A DNA stretch of 64,000 nucleotides, taken from assembly GCF_014297335.1 (NCBI RefSeq), contig NZ_JACOQH010000009.1, positions 44,441 to 108,440 of the forward strand, written 5' to 3'. The DNA is from Roseburia_D yibonii. GTDB lineage: Bacteria > Bacillota > Clostridia > Lachnospirales > Lachnospiraceae. How positions within the stretch are numbered: position 1 is the first letter of the stretch; the number at the start of each line of letters is the position of its first letter. This document shows, piece after piece, positions 1-8,241 of this stretch. The notes below the pieces were generated by a model, which saw nothing but the letters and a program-made list of their open reading frames with translations, searched no databases and was not told where the DNA came from. Position numbers and translations under genes: made by a program.

Positions 1-1
1 A

Positions 2-181
2 GCATTTATTGAAAAGAGCGCACAAAGCGATTCAGAAGTGGAGTGCAAAAAATGTCGCAGTACATTGGAGATATTTGTAAAGGATGATATGGTGTCGGTT
101 CGTCCGATCCACATCAGAGATGAACAATTAAAGTCCAGGATGCGGACGTATTCCCGAAAGATGATGAATCAGGGATCATAA
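2..181 (+). CDS. C-terminal end of an unknown ICE protein (partial)
   Basis: The frame is open from the window edge to TAA at 179-181 and gives 59 residues; the start lies outside. A CKKC pair (in VECKKCRSTLEIF) suggests a small zinc-ribbon or redox site, followed by a basic tail (SRMRTYSRKMMNQGS). It sits upstream of the ICE control region and is probably an ICE gene. I do not recognise the family. Confidence 0.45.
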   Translation, partial: AFIEKSAQSDSEVECKKCRSTLEIFVKDDMVSVRPIHIRDEQLKSRMRTYSRKMMNQGS

Positions 182-291
182 CAGAATAGAATGAGCTGTC
201 TGTAGTAAGCGTTGGATTTGGCAGGAACCATCAAGAACGCACCAGACAGCAAGAGTTTGTCAAGGAGCTGAACCTGACTGGAATCACTAAG

Positions 292-383
292 AGCCCGGCA
301 AAACATTTACGGATACACTGCAAGATCAGAAGTATTTTCTGGTTTTGGAGATTGTTGAAGTATTTGTTTTGTCGGGCTTTTTT
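292..383 (+). ncRNA. Long-stem structured RNA or terminator
   Basis: A 14-bp stem (292-305, AGCCCGGCAAAACA, with 365-378, TGTTTTGTCGGGCT, one G-U pair) closes a loop of about 59 nt and runs into six T residues (378-383). A second hairpin, CAGAA/TTCTG, lies inside the loop. A simple terminator rarely has such a long loop, so this may be a small RNA with its own terminator or a structured 3' UTR. It lies in the gene-free stretch 182-532. Confidence 0.4.
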
Positions 384-422
384 GACGTATTTCGAAAAAA
401 TTTTAAATTTTTTTGTCGTACC

Positions 423-462
423 CCACTGTAAAACAGGCTCTCAGCGTTTCGTTATATAGAGG
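423..462 (+). promoter_or_regulatory. ICE leader box, copy 1
   Basis: First of five copies of a box of about 40 bp. It begins CCACTGTAAAACA, has a small dyad (GCTCTCAGC here), and ends GCGTTTCGTTATAT then AGAGG. An A/T-rich run precedes it. It lies 70 bp upstream of the 44-residue Cys protein and the sigma-like gene. TTATAT could be a -10 element, and the dyad an operator or RNA hairpin. Confidence 0.7.
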
Positions 463-532
463 TTGAATTCTTTTTTGCAAAAAAAATTGTAAATAGAGAT
501 TTTGATAATATGACACAAAGGAGGAAGCAAAG

Positions 533-667
533 ATGACCGAAATCGAATACCAGGAATTTGTAAGGCGTTGTCCTTACGATGCTATGGGCGATTATTCCAT
601 GTTTCGCAAACAGCAAGCAGAGAATAAATCAGAGTGCATTCAGTGCAAATCCCAAAATGAGCAGTAA
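533..667 (+). CDS. 44-residue cysteine-containing small protein
   Basis: ATG at 533 follows a strong AGGAGG; the frame closes at TAA 665-667. The protein begins MTEIEYQEFVRRCPYDAMG and ends with a CIQC pair, so three Cys are present, which suits a small metal-binding fold. It is the first gene after leader-box copy 1 and precedes the sigma-like gene, so the two may be co-transcribed. Function unknown; the RBS and complete frame support it as real. Confidence 0.55.
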   Translation: MTEIEYQEFVRRCPYDAMGDYSMFRKQQAENKSECIQCKSQNEQ

Positions 668-704
668 TCTAACATACTAATTATGTAAGCAGATTATGCG
701 TTAT

Positions 705-757
705 CAAGGAGTCGCGGACTCCCGTTCAAAAAAAACGGGTGAGTTCGTGACCTCTTG
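705..757 (+). promoter_or_regulatory. Long imperfect hairpin in the leader of the sigma-like gene
   Basis: Bases 705-726 pair with 734-757, with wobble pairs and one short bulge, around an A-rich loop. No T-run follows, so it is not an ordinary terminator. It lies 85 nt before the sigma-like start codon and may control RNA stability or translation. Confidence 0.45.
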
Positions 758-806
758 TGCTGCAGTCCTTTATGTCTGTGCAGAAATTTCATAAAAGATG
801 GAAAGA

Positions 807-837
807 ACCACCCGGAGCCGAAAGGCAGAAAGGTGGT
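807..837 (+). promoter_or_regulatory. Hairpin that sequesters the ribosome site of the sigma-like gene
   Basis: ACCACC (807-812) pairs with GGTGGT (832-837) around a nested GCC-GAAA-GGC hairpin (817-826). The GGTGG arm is the only Shine-Dalgarno-like sequence before the ATG at 842, so folding would hide the ribosome site. This is the geometry of a translational switch. Confidence 0.5.
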
Positions 838-841
838 CATT

Positions 842-1462
842 ATGTTGACATTAAAAGAACTGAAGAAAATCGTGAAAGTTGCTGATATGGAGAAAAGAAT
901 CCCAAGCGTGAAATCCTTGAAAGAACACAAAGTTGTAGTAAAAGAAATGATCAATGCAGATACAACGATCTCTGTTTATGATCACGGATATGTGCTTTAT
1001 ACAGCGGGAAATCAATCAACCGTATTTCCGCTTCATAGTTGTGATGACTATGAATATGTGAGTGTAACTGGCGATAACAAGGAATTTAATAAAGAGTTCT
1101 TTGATAATGAAAACTGGTATATCCGTCTGCTGATGGAGGCTGAAGACCGTATGGCATACAGCCAGAGCAAAATCAGCACCAATCATGGTGTATTTTCTAA
1201 CAGCGATGTTACAGATGATGCGGAGATTATGAGAGGATCTTCAAAAGATTTTGTTGACGATGTTATCGACAGAGAAATTCTGCATGCGCTGATCAAGGAA
1301 TTGACAGAGAGGCAAAAGATGGTACTCAATCTGGTTTATTTCGAAGAAATGCGTCAGCAGGATGTCGCAGATTATCTGGGAATCAAACAGCAGAGTGTAA
1401 ATGACCTCCTGAACAGGGCATTAAAAACGATGAAAAAAAAGGCGGAAAACGAAGAATTTTAA
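842..1462 (+). CDS. Sigma-70 region-4-like ICE regulator
   Basis: This 206-residue protein ends in a sigma-70 region 4 helix-turn-helix (about residues 150-200): ELTERQKMVLNLVYFEE, then QQDVADYLGIKQQSVNDLL. The first 140 residues are acidic and match no sigma region I recognise; region 2, which binds the -10 element, is not evident. A longer frame begins at 755, but ATG 842 follows the GGTGG site at about 4-8 nt and is the likelier start. It sits behind leader-box copy 1 and a structured leader. Similar proteins occur at the control end of Clostridia CTn elements. It may act as an alternative sigma, an anti-sigma-like partner or a plain DNA-binding regulator. Confidence 0.7.
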   Translation: MLTLKELKKIVKVADMEKRIPSVKSLKEHKVVVKEMINADTTISVYDHGYVLYTAGNQSTVFPLHSCDDYEYVSVTGDNKEFNKEFFDNENWYIRLLMEAEDRMAYSQSKISTNHGVFSNSDVTDDAEIMRGSSKDFVDDVIDREILHALIKELTERQKMVLNLVYFEEMRQQDVADYLGIKQQSVNDLLNRALKTMKKKAENEEF

Positions 1463-1488
1463 AAAAATTTCAAAAAAATTGAATTAGA

Positions 1489-1528
1489 CCACTGTAAAAC
1501 AGGCTCTGAGCGTTTCGTTATATGAAGG
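1489..1528 (+). promoter_or_regulatory. ICE leader box, copy 2
   Basis: The box reads CCACTGTAAAACAGGCTC then TGAGCGTTTCGTTATATG and AAGG, with a perfect GCTC-T-GAGC dyad in the centre. It starts 27 bp after the sigma-like stop codon and an A-rich run. It heads a leader of about 400 nt before the surface-protein gene and probably the transfer operon. Confidence 0.75.
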
Positions 1529-1935
1529 GTTTGCATAGAACACCTTCATGTACCTTGAAAAATGAATAGCCTGCCCGGAGTGATATTTGGTTTGAACATG
1601 CATAGAGCGAAAAGCTGCGTGTCTGCCAGAAGAAAACGTATCAGAGATGGAAACTGATATAGGAACGGATCCGGGAAAGAAAACAGGAAAACGCTTAAAT
1701 CTTAAATCAAAATAAAATGTCTGAATCTAAAAAGAGGATGACAGTAGAAATCATGTGGCGGTATTTGTGACAAACAGGTACCGCCATATATTTGTGCTGT
1801 TATCTCAGCTTGTGCTGACTGTCCCAAATAGCGCAAATTTCAGGAAAGGAGGCGATCATCTTCGTATAAAAGATAATATGCAGAAACTAACAGATAACCA
1901 TACACAAAAGAATCAGAAAGGAAGGATTTAAGAGA
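1529..1935 (+). other. Long leader before the surface-protein gene
   Basis: About 400 bp without a convincing gene. A 31-codon frame starts at ATG 1563 but lacks a ribosome site. An inverted repeat (TGGCGGTA 1756-1763 with TACCGCCA 1779-1786, 15-nt loop) lies in the middle with no T-run after it. The stretch ends in the GGAAGG site of the next gene and looks like a 5' UTR. Confidence 0.4.
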
Positions 1936-4900
1936 ATGAACGTGAAAAAGAAAGCACGCAGGGTGATGTCCGGTTTACTGACTGCAGTAACAGTTCTATC
2001 GACGGTACTCTCTCCCGCTGTTGCCTATGCTTCTGATGATGCCGGATCTGTAAAAAAGATTCCGTATTATGAGGAGATCAAGGATCAGTTGGATGAAGAT
2101 GAAGTGGTAACTGCAAAGGATTATGAGATCAAGGTTGGAGACAATTTCGATGTAAAGAGTGATTATACCGGTCTTACGATCCAGGATGACAGCAAAGTAA
2201 AAGTTACATTTCAGGAAGCAAAAGATACGGACGGGAATGATTTTTCTACCGATTATGCCAATTCCTATAAGGCAGTCTATTATGTAGAACCACAGACAAC
2301 GGATCACCCAACCTACCAGATCAATCGAAAGATCGTGGTAAAAGAAGCGGATCAACAGAAAGATTCGCAGTCAGAAAGTTCTTCTGATCAGGATGCTGGT
2401 TCTTCCGATAAGACAGAAACAGAGGATTCTGAGGCTGACTCGTCTACAGAGGAAACTGATGCTGCTGACACGGAGAGCAAAACAGAACTGACAGAAAAAG
2501 AATTTGATGCAGAAATCGAAGCAACGGAGGATCAGGAGACCGTTGATCCGGAAACAGGGATCACACTCTCAGAGGTTATGCAGGAAGCTGTTGACCAGGA
2601 AGTTGCTCTTGCAGATCTTGAAGCAGGCGAAAGTATTACTTTTGATATGCCAATGATGCTTGCTTCCGGTGAAACAGGAACAAAATCAGTCACAGTTACA
2701 GCCGGCTCCTGGTACTATTACGCAGACTATGGATTAGGTTCTTATCTGACTTGTCCATATTATGTGAAATGGGGAAGCATCAATGCGACAGCATACTGTG
2801 TTGAACCATCGAAAAAAGGACCGGGAAATGGAACTTATACGATCCAGAAACTTGCCGATGGAAAGACACTTGCAAAGGTCTGCTATTACGGAACAAAAGC
2901 AAGTGATGAGAATGGTTTCTTCGATGAGAAACATCCGGATTTTCCGGCAGGAAAGAGATTCATCATTACCCATCTTGCAGCAGCTTATGCAAATGGATCC
3001 AGTGACTGGGCATCCGGAACCAATGCAACAGGAAAGAACCTGGCAATGGAACTTTACAATTATTGTGTAAATATGCCGGACATTCCGTCTGTAGATATGA
3101 GCTTTTCCGAATCTAATGTAAAGGCTTATGTGGAAGGAAACAGCCAGCGAACAAGCGTGATCACATTCAAAGCAGATAAACTGCAGACAATCACATTTAA
3201 GTTGCCAAGCGGTGTAAAGCTTGTAAATGTGACAACCGGTAAAACAAGTGCTGCAGGAGCAAGTGTAGAAATCAGTGGAGGTACACAGTTTTATCTGACA
3301 GCACCACTTGATCAGGCAGAGAGCGTCAGTGCTACATTTTCTTCTCGGATGAAGGGAAGCATTGATAAAGAATACTCTGCTTACAAGATTGTAACAGGAT
3401 CCGGAACACAGGACCTGGCTCTTGTTTTCGGTGAAGGTGTCGGAAATGAGAAATATGTGGATTTTAAAGTAACCTGGACAAAAGAATGCAAAGTATCCAT
3501 TGTAAAGAAAGATCAGGATACAGGAAATGCACTGGCTGGTGCAGTGTACGGGATCTATTCCGATGCTGCATATACAAAGCTGATCGCAGAGATGCCTGCA
3601 ACTGATCAGAATGGTGCTTCACAGCTCACAATGGAGAAAACACAGGAAGTTGTTTATCTGAAAGAAATCTCTGTTCCAACAGGGTATCAGATCGATACAA
3701 AGTCTTATAATGTGACTCTTGCTATCGGAAAGACAACGACCAAAAATGTAACAGACAAACGTGTAAATGCAAAGATCAACATTGCAAAACAGGATGCTGA
3801 GACAGGGAATGCAGCACAGGGTGATGCAACGCTGGAAGGTGCAGTATATGGCCTTTATGCAAGGGAAGATATTGTTCATCCGGATGGAAGAACCGGAACG
3901 ATCCATAAGAAAGACAGCCTGATCACATCCCTGACAACGGATAAGAATGGCGAAGCTTCTGTATCGGATCTCTATCTTGGAAAGTATTATCTGAAAGAGC
4001 TTAGTGCTCCGGTGGGATACGTACTGGATCCGACAGAACATGAGGTGGACTGTACTTACGAAGGTGCTACTGTTCCGACAGTAGAAAGAACTTCTGTATG
4101 TAAAGAAACTATCATCAAACAGCCATTTCAGATCATCAAGGCAGCAAACAACGGGAAGACCGATGCAGATCTTCTGCAGGGAGTTGGTTTTTCAGCATGG
4201 CTTGTCAGTGATCTGAAAGTAAAAGCAGATGGAAGTTATGATTTTGACTCAGCCAGACCAGTTGTACTGACTGCAGATGGCCAGGCAGAAATGTTTACCG
4301 ATGAAAAAGGATATGCAAGATCGATTCCGCTTCCATATGGAACTTATGTGGTAAGAGAGACCACAAGCAAACACAACTATGCACCGGTTGATGATTTTAT
4401 AGTGAAGATCACAGAGAATCATCCGGATACACCGCAGACATGGCGAGTGCTTCTGGATAAAGAATTCAAAGCAAAATTAAAGATCATCAAAAAGGATGCA
4501 GAAACACAGAAATCTGTACTCCTGGCAAATACAGAATTCAAGGTATATGACCTGGATAACCAGAAATATGTGGAACAGACAACATCCTATCCGAAGCCAA
4601 CGGTACACAAATCCTATTTCACAAATGAGGAAGGATACCTGGTACTGCCAAAGAATCTGAAACCTGGCAACTACCGGATTGAGGAAGTGACGGCACCCGA
4701 TGGGTACACAATATCCAAAAACTATGTGACAGTTGCAGTTGATACAGATACTGCTTATCTGACCGATCCTGTCACAGGAGATGCAGTCATTGATGTGGAA
4801 TATACCAATGCCCCGGTCAAAGGTCAGTTAAAGATCTATAAACAGGGTGAAGTGTTAAAGGGATTTGATAAGGACTTCCAGTATGAAATGGCTGGACTTG

Positions 4901-7197
4901 CAGGTGCTGAATTTGAAGTCTATGCGGCAGAGGATATCTATACTGCCGATCATCAGGTAGATGCAGATGGACAGAGAACTTTGTACTTTGCAAAGGATGC
5001 ACTGGTGGCAACCGTTACAACGGATACAGATGGTTATGCAACTGTAAAGAATCTTCCACTTGGCAGATACTATGTCAAAGAGAAGAATGCACCGGACACT
5101 TATGTGTTAAATACGGTGCCGGAAAATGTCGAATTTGCTTATGCAGATCAGGATACCGCAGTGATCGAGAAAGAAATCTCTGTCACAGATGAACGACAGA
5201 AAGTGTCGATTACGGTCGAAAAACAGGATGCTGAGACAGGCAATACAGTAGCCGGAGCAGTGTTCGGTATTTACAATGCAAAAGACATTCAGACGAAAGA
5301 TGGAAAAGTGATCGTCAAAGCAGATACTCTTTTACAGGAAATGACTTCTGATGAAAAAGGTCAGGCAGCATGTACACTGGATCTTCCACTTGGAAGCTAT
5401 TATGTAAAAGAACTGAAAGCACCAGATGGATTCGTATCTTCGGATGAAGTACTGAGATTTGATGCTTCTTATCAGGGGCAGGATGTACAGACAGTAACAT
5501 TAAAATCCGTAAAGAAGAACCAGCCGACAACTGTTGAGATCACAAAATCAGATGCAACAACCGGTGTAGAACTGGATGGAGCTTATCTGAAAGTAACGGA
5601 TAAAGATGGAAATGTAGTAGATAGCTGGACATCTTCCAAAGATGCACCGCATGTGATCAAATATCTGAAAGTGGGTGAGACTTATACCCTACATGAAGAG
5701 TTTGCACCGCATGGTTATCTGGTAGCCAATGATGTGACATTCACAGTCAAAGATACCGGAGAGGTTCAGAAAGTGGAAATGAAGGACGAGGTACCGGTTG
5801 GTGAACTCATCATCAACAAAAAGGGAGAATTTCTGGATTCTGTTACGCTGGCCGATAAGGTCAAAGGTGTGGTGGAACACATTTTCAACTATGTAACCGG
5901 AAAACTGACAGATGTTACGTTTGAAGTCTATGCTGAGGAAGACATTAAGGCTGCCGATGGCGTCAGTGACGATTACTATAAAAAGGATGAACTGATCGCA
6001 ACGATCAAGACAGATGAAACCGGTATTGCAAAACTGGAAAATCTTCCACTTGGTAAATACTATGTGAAAGAAACAGGAACTGCTTACGGTCATGTACTGG
6101 ATGGTGAGATTCGTCATGTAGATCTGACTTACGTGGATCAGAATACACCAGTTGTAGTCTATGACAAAGACTGGCAGAACAACCGCCAGAGAGTAGAAGT
6201 CAATGTACTTAAGAAAGAAAAAGATTCTGACCGTACATTGGAAGGCGCTATCTTTGGATTATTTGCCAAAGAAGACATTAAGTCTGAGACAACAGGTAAA
6301 GTCCTGATCGAAGCCGATGAGATCATTGAGCTGAAATCTACGGATGAAGAAGGAAAGATCACATTTGTTGCAGATCTTCCAATAGGAGCAACTTACTATG
6401 TAAAAGAGCTCTATGCACCGGACGGATTCGTAACCAACGATGAAGTAAAGGAATTTACCTTTGAGTATGCAGGTGAAGATCAGCCGACAGTCACTTATGA
6501 TTTTACCTTTGATAATCAGCCAACCGTCGTTGAATTTACCAAATCCAGTCTGACAACCGGAAAAGAACTTCCAGGATGTAAGCTGAAAGTGGTAGATGCT
6601 GATGGAAATATCGTGGATGAATGGACTTCCGGTAAAGAAGCACATGTGATCCGTGAGCTGACTGTCGGAAAAGAATACACACTGGTTGAAACAAAACCTG
6701 CTGATGGTTACGTGACAGCTGAAAGCGTAAAGTTCACGATCAAAGATACTGCCGATGTGCAGAAAGTTGAGATGAAGGATGATGTAACGAAGGTGAAAAT
6801 CTCCAAACAGGATATCGCCGGAAAAGAACTTCCGGGAGCGAAACTCACAATCCTTGATCAGGATGGAAAAGTTGTGGAAAGCTGGACCAGTACAGAGAAA
6901 GCACATTACATCGAAATGCTTCCGATCGGAAAATACACTCTCCGTGAAGAAACGGCACCGGATGGCTATCTGGTTGCAAAAGATGTGGAATTCGAAGTAA
7001 AGGATACCTGTGAAGTACAGCATGTAACTATGGTGGATGAGAAAAAACCGGCAGAAAAGACACCGGAAGGTGGAAAACCTGTCAGTGATTCACCAAAGAC
7101 TGGGGATAACACCAATCTGTGGCTGTGGTTTATGCTTCTCGGCATTGGTGCGACTGGTACAGGAGCCCTTGCATTTATGAGAAAAAAGAAACACTAA
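1936..7197 (+). CDS. LPxTG-type multi-CnaB (SpaA-like) surface adhesin of the ICE
   Basis: This 1753-residue cell-wall protein has a Sec signal peptide (about 1-32), an acidic Ser/Thr/Glu-rich linker (about 140-205), a thioester-domain-like region (about 250-400), then eleven CnaB/SpaA-type beta-sandwich repeats from about 515 to 1700. The repeats share starts such as KQDAETGN and ends such as KELxAPDGY. It ends with SPKTGDN, a hydrophobic helix and RKKKH, a sortase sorting signal with SPKTG for LPxTG. In the thioester-like region the Cys is present (AYCVEPS), but the usual TQ motif reads IITHLAAAYA, so the bond may not form. Such proteins sit at the head of Tn1549-like transfer regions and probably promote cell contact in mating. 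A terminator follows it. Confidence 0.9.
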   Translation: MNVKKKARRVMSGLLTAVTVLSTVLSPAVAYASDDAGSVKKIPYYEEIKDQLDEDEVVTAKDYEIKVGDNFDVKSDYTGLTIQDDSKVKVTFQEAKDTDGNDFSTDYANSYKAVYYVEPQTTDHPTYQINRKIVVKEADQQKDSQSESSSDQDAGSSDKTETEDSEADSSTEETDAADTESKTELTEKEFDAEIEATEDQETVDPETGITLSEVMQEAVDQEVALADLEAGESITFDMPMMLASGETGTKSVTVTAGSWYYYADYGLGSYLTCPYYVKWGSINATAYCVEPSKKGPGNGTYTIQKLADGKTLAKVCYYGTKASDENGFFDEKHPDFPAGKRFIITHLAAAYANGSSDWASGTNATGKNLAMELYNYCVNMPDIPSVDMSFSESNVKAYVEGNSQRTSVITFKADKLQTITFKLPSGVKLVNVTTGKTSAAGASVEISGGTQFYLTAPLDQAESVSATFSSRMKGSIDKEYSAYKIVTGSGTQDLALVFGEGVGNEKYVDFKVTWTKECKVSIVKKDQDTGNALAGAVYGIYSDAAYTKLIAEMPATDQNGASQLTMEKTQEVVYLKEISVPTGYQIDTKSYNVTLAIGKTTTKNVTDKRVNAKINIAKQDAETGNAAQGDATLEGAVYGLYAREDIVHPDGRTGTIHKKDSLITSLTTDKNGEASVSDLYLGKYYLKELSAPVGYVLDPTEHEVDCTYEGATVPTVERTSVCKETIIKQPFQIIKAANNGKTDADLLQGVGFSAWLVSDLKVKADGSYDFDSARPVVLTADGQAEMFTDEKGYARSIPLPYGTYVVRETTSKHNYAPVDDFIVKITENHPDTPQTWRVLLDKEFKAKLKIIKKDAETQKSVLLANTEFKVYDLDNQKYVEQTTSYPKPTVHKSYFTNEEGYLVLPKNLKPGNYRIEEVTAPDGYTISKNYVTVAVDTDTAYLTDPVTGDAVIDVEYTNAPVKGQLKIYKQGEVLKGFDKDFQYEMAGLAGAEFEVYAAEDIYTADHQVDADGQRTLYFAKDALVATVTTDTDGYATVKNLPLGRYYVKEKNAPDTYVLNTVPENVEFAYADQDTAVIEKEISVTDERQKVSITVEKQDAETGNTVAGAVFGIYNAKDIQTKDGKVIVKADTLLQEMTSDEKGQAACTLDLPLGSYYVKELKAPDGFVSSDEVLRFDASYQGQDVQTVTLKSVKKNQPTTVEITKSDATTGVELDGAYLKVTDKDGNVVDSWTSSKDAPHVIKYLKVGETYTLHEEFAPHGYLVANDVTFTVKDTGEVQKVEMKDEVPVGELIINKKGEFLDSVTLADKVKGVVEHIFNYVTGKLTDVTFEVYAEEDIKAADGVSDDYYKKDELIATIKTDETGIAKLENLPLGKYYVKETGTAYGHVLDGEIRHVDLTYVDQNTPVVVYDKDWQNNRQRVEVNVLKKEKDSDRTLEGAIFGLFAKEDIKSETTGKVLIEADEIIELKSTDEEGKITFVADLPIGATYYVKELYAPDGFVTNDEVKEFTFEYAGEDQPTVTYDFTFDNQPTVVEFTKSSLTTGKELPGCKLKVVDADGNIVDEWTSGKEAHVIRELTVGKEYTLVETKPADGYVTAESVKFTIKDTADVQKVEMKDDVTKVKISKQDIAGKELPGAKLTILDQDGKVVESWTSTEKAHYIEMLPIGKYTLREETAPDGYLVAKDVEFEVKDTCEVQHVTMVDEKKPAEKTPEGGKPVSDSPKTGDNTNLWLWFMLLGIGATGTGALAFMRKKKH

Positions 7198-7210
7198 TTA
7201 AATAAGAATG

Positions 7211-7251
7211 AGCGTTCATGGAAACCGAAAGGAATCTGTGGACGCTTTTTT
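7211..7251 (+). terminator. Terminator after the surface-protein gene
   Basis: AGCGT (from 7211) pairs with ACGCT, extended by weaker pairs, followed by seven T residues at 7245-7251. Some readthrough into the transfer genes is likely, because no obvious promoter separates them. Confidence 0.6.
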
Positions 7252-7265
7252 AGATGGGAGAAACC

Positions 7266-7409
7266 ATGAGAAATATCATTATTTTTGTTGCTCTTCTGGG
7301 AGCAGCGGCAATATTTACAGTTTTGTATTGTCTCATTGCTGCCGGAAGTCAGGCAGAGAAAAAACTGACAGAAATCATGAGAAAAGAGGAAGAACAGAAT
7401 GAAGACTAA
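7266..7409 (+). CDS. 47-residue single-pass membrane protein
   Basis: ATG at 7266 lies behind a GGGAG site; the frame ends at TAA 7407-7409. Residues 3-27 form one hydrophobic helix (IIIFVALLGAAAIFTVLYCL) and the tail is charged (KKLTEIMRKEEEQNED). Its end overlaps the next gene by 11 bp, so the pair is probably translationally coupled. It is a plausible small T4SS accessory protein. No family recognised. Confidence 0.55.
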   Translation: MRNIIIFVALLGAAAIFTVLYCLIAAGSQAEKKLTEIMRKEEEQNED

Positions 7410-7677
7410 TAAAGATCTGATCATAGAACCAAATGCAGCTATTGAGGGAAGAAAGTACAGCGAAGAAAAGCCATGGTCCTGCAAGTACTGTTACTGGTGG
7501 GGAGGCAAAAAGAAAGGCTGTAGCTTGAAACAGTGCCACTATCTGCTTCCGGAAAAGAAAAAAGCAGTAAAAACAACACCATGTGGTGGCTGTCCGTATG
7601 GAAAACATGTTCCATGCATCGGATATTGTATTGCCCGTCTTCATTCTGAAATGAAAGGAAAGAAAGGACGTGGGTAA
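7399..7677 (+). CDS. Cysteine-rich ICE protein
   Basis: A 92-residue basic protein with eight Cys in pairs: SCKYCYWW, GCSLKQC, CGGCPYG and CIGYC. This spacing suggests one or two zinc sites. ATG 7399 has AGAGGAAG just upstream inside the previous gene. Proteins of this type are common beside PcfB in Tn1549-like ICEs, but I know of no established function. It could bind DNA or assist the coupling protein. Confidence 0.6.
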   Translation: MKTNKDLIIEPNAAIEGRKYSEEKPWSCKYCYWWGGKKKGCSLKQCHYLLPEKKKAVKTTPCGGCPYGKHVPCIGYCIARLHSEMKGKKGRG

Positions 7678-8241
7678 TTGCAGGAAGAAGTAAATCAGAA
7701 AGTGATCAGCCTGAGCATCCAGGGAGTCAAGATCACTGCCAGTGTGCTAAAAGCAGCCCTTCGGAAGTTCCTGGAAATGGACAACCGGAGGAAACAGGAA
7801 ACAACGCAGGTGAAAATGGCTGAAAAGACCGGACGGGCTCAGGAGAAAGGAAGGGAAAAAGCCCGAAAAAAGATTGAAAAGAAAAAGCCACATGGAAAGC
7901 AGACCATCAAGCAACTGAATGCACAGGGAGTACAGCTTTCCAACATAAAGATCACAGATGAAAATATCAAATCCTTTGACCGTGTGGCAAGAAAGTACGG
8001 GATTGATTACAGCCTGAAAAAAGAAGTCGGTGCTGATCCACCAAAATATCTGGTCTTCTTTAAGGCTAAAGATGTGGATGTGATGACAGCGGCTTTCCGG
8101 GAATATGCCGGAGTAGAACTGAAAAAGAAACAGGCGAAGAAACCATCCGTCAGAAAGAAACTGCAGAAATCTGTAGAAAGAAAAGCAAAGCACCGCCAGC
8201 GTGTGAAGCAGAGACAAAAATCCAGAGGTCAGGAACGATGA
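7678..8241 (+). CDS. pcfB: PcfB family (DUF3801) conjugation accessory protein
   Basis: This 187-residue protein begins MQEEVNQKVISLSIQGVKIT, the typical PcfB opening, and ends in very basic helices. In enterococcal pCF10, PcfB is an accessory relaxosome-to-coupling-protein factor. The start is TTG at 7678, directly after the previous stop codon. Its end overlaps the virD4 gene by four bases (ATGA), in keeping with the PcfB-PcfC partnership. Confidence 0.8.
   Translation: MQEEVNQKVISLSIQGVKITASVLKAALRKFLEMDNRRKQETTQVKMAEKTGRAQEKGREKARKKIEKKKPHGKQTIKQLNAQGVQLSNIKITDENIKSFDRVARKYGIDYSLKKEVGADPPKYLVFFKAKDVDVMTAAFREYAGVELKKKQAKKPSVRKKLQKSVERKAKHRQRVKQRQKSRGQER

Noticed and set aside
7678..7680. 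TTG start of pcfB as another non-standard start
   Set aside because: TTG is a normal minor start codon in Firmicutes, so it is not part of the ATA observation.
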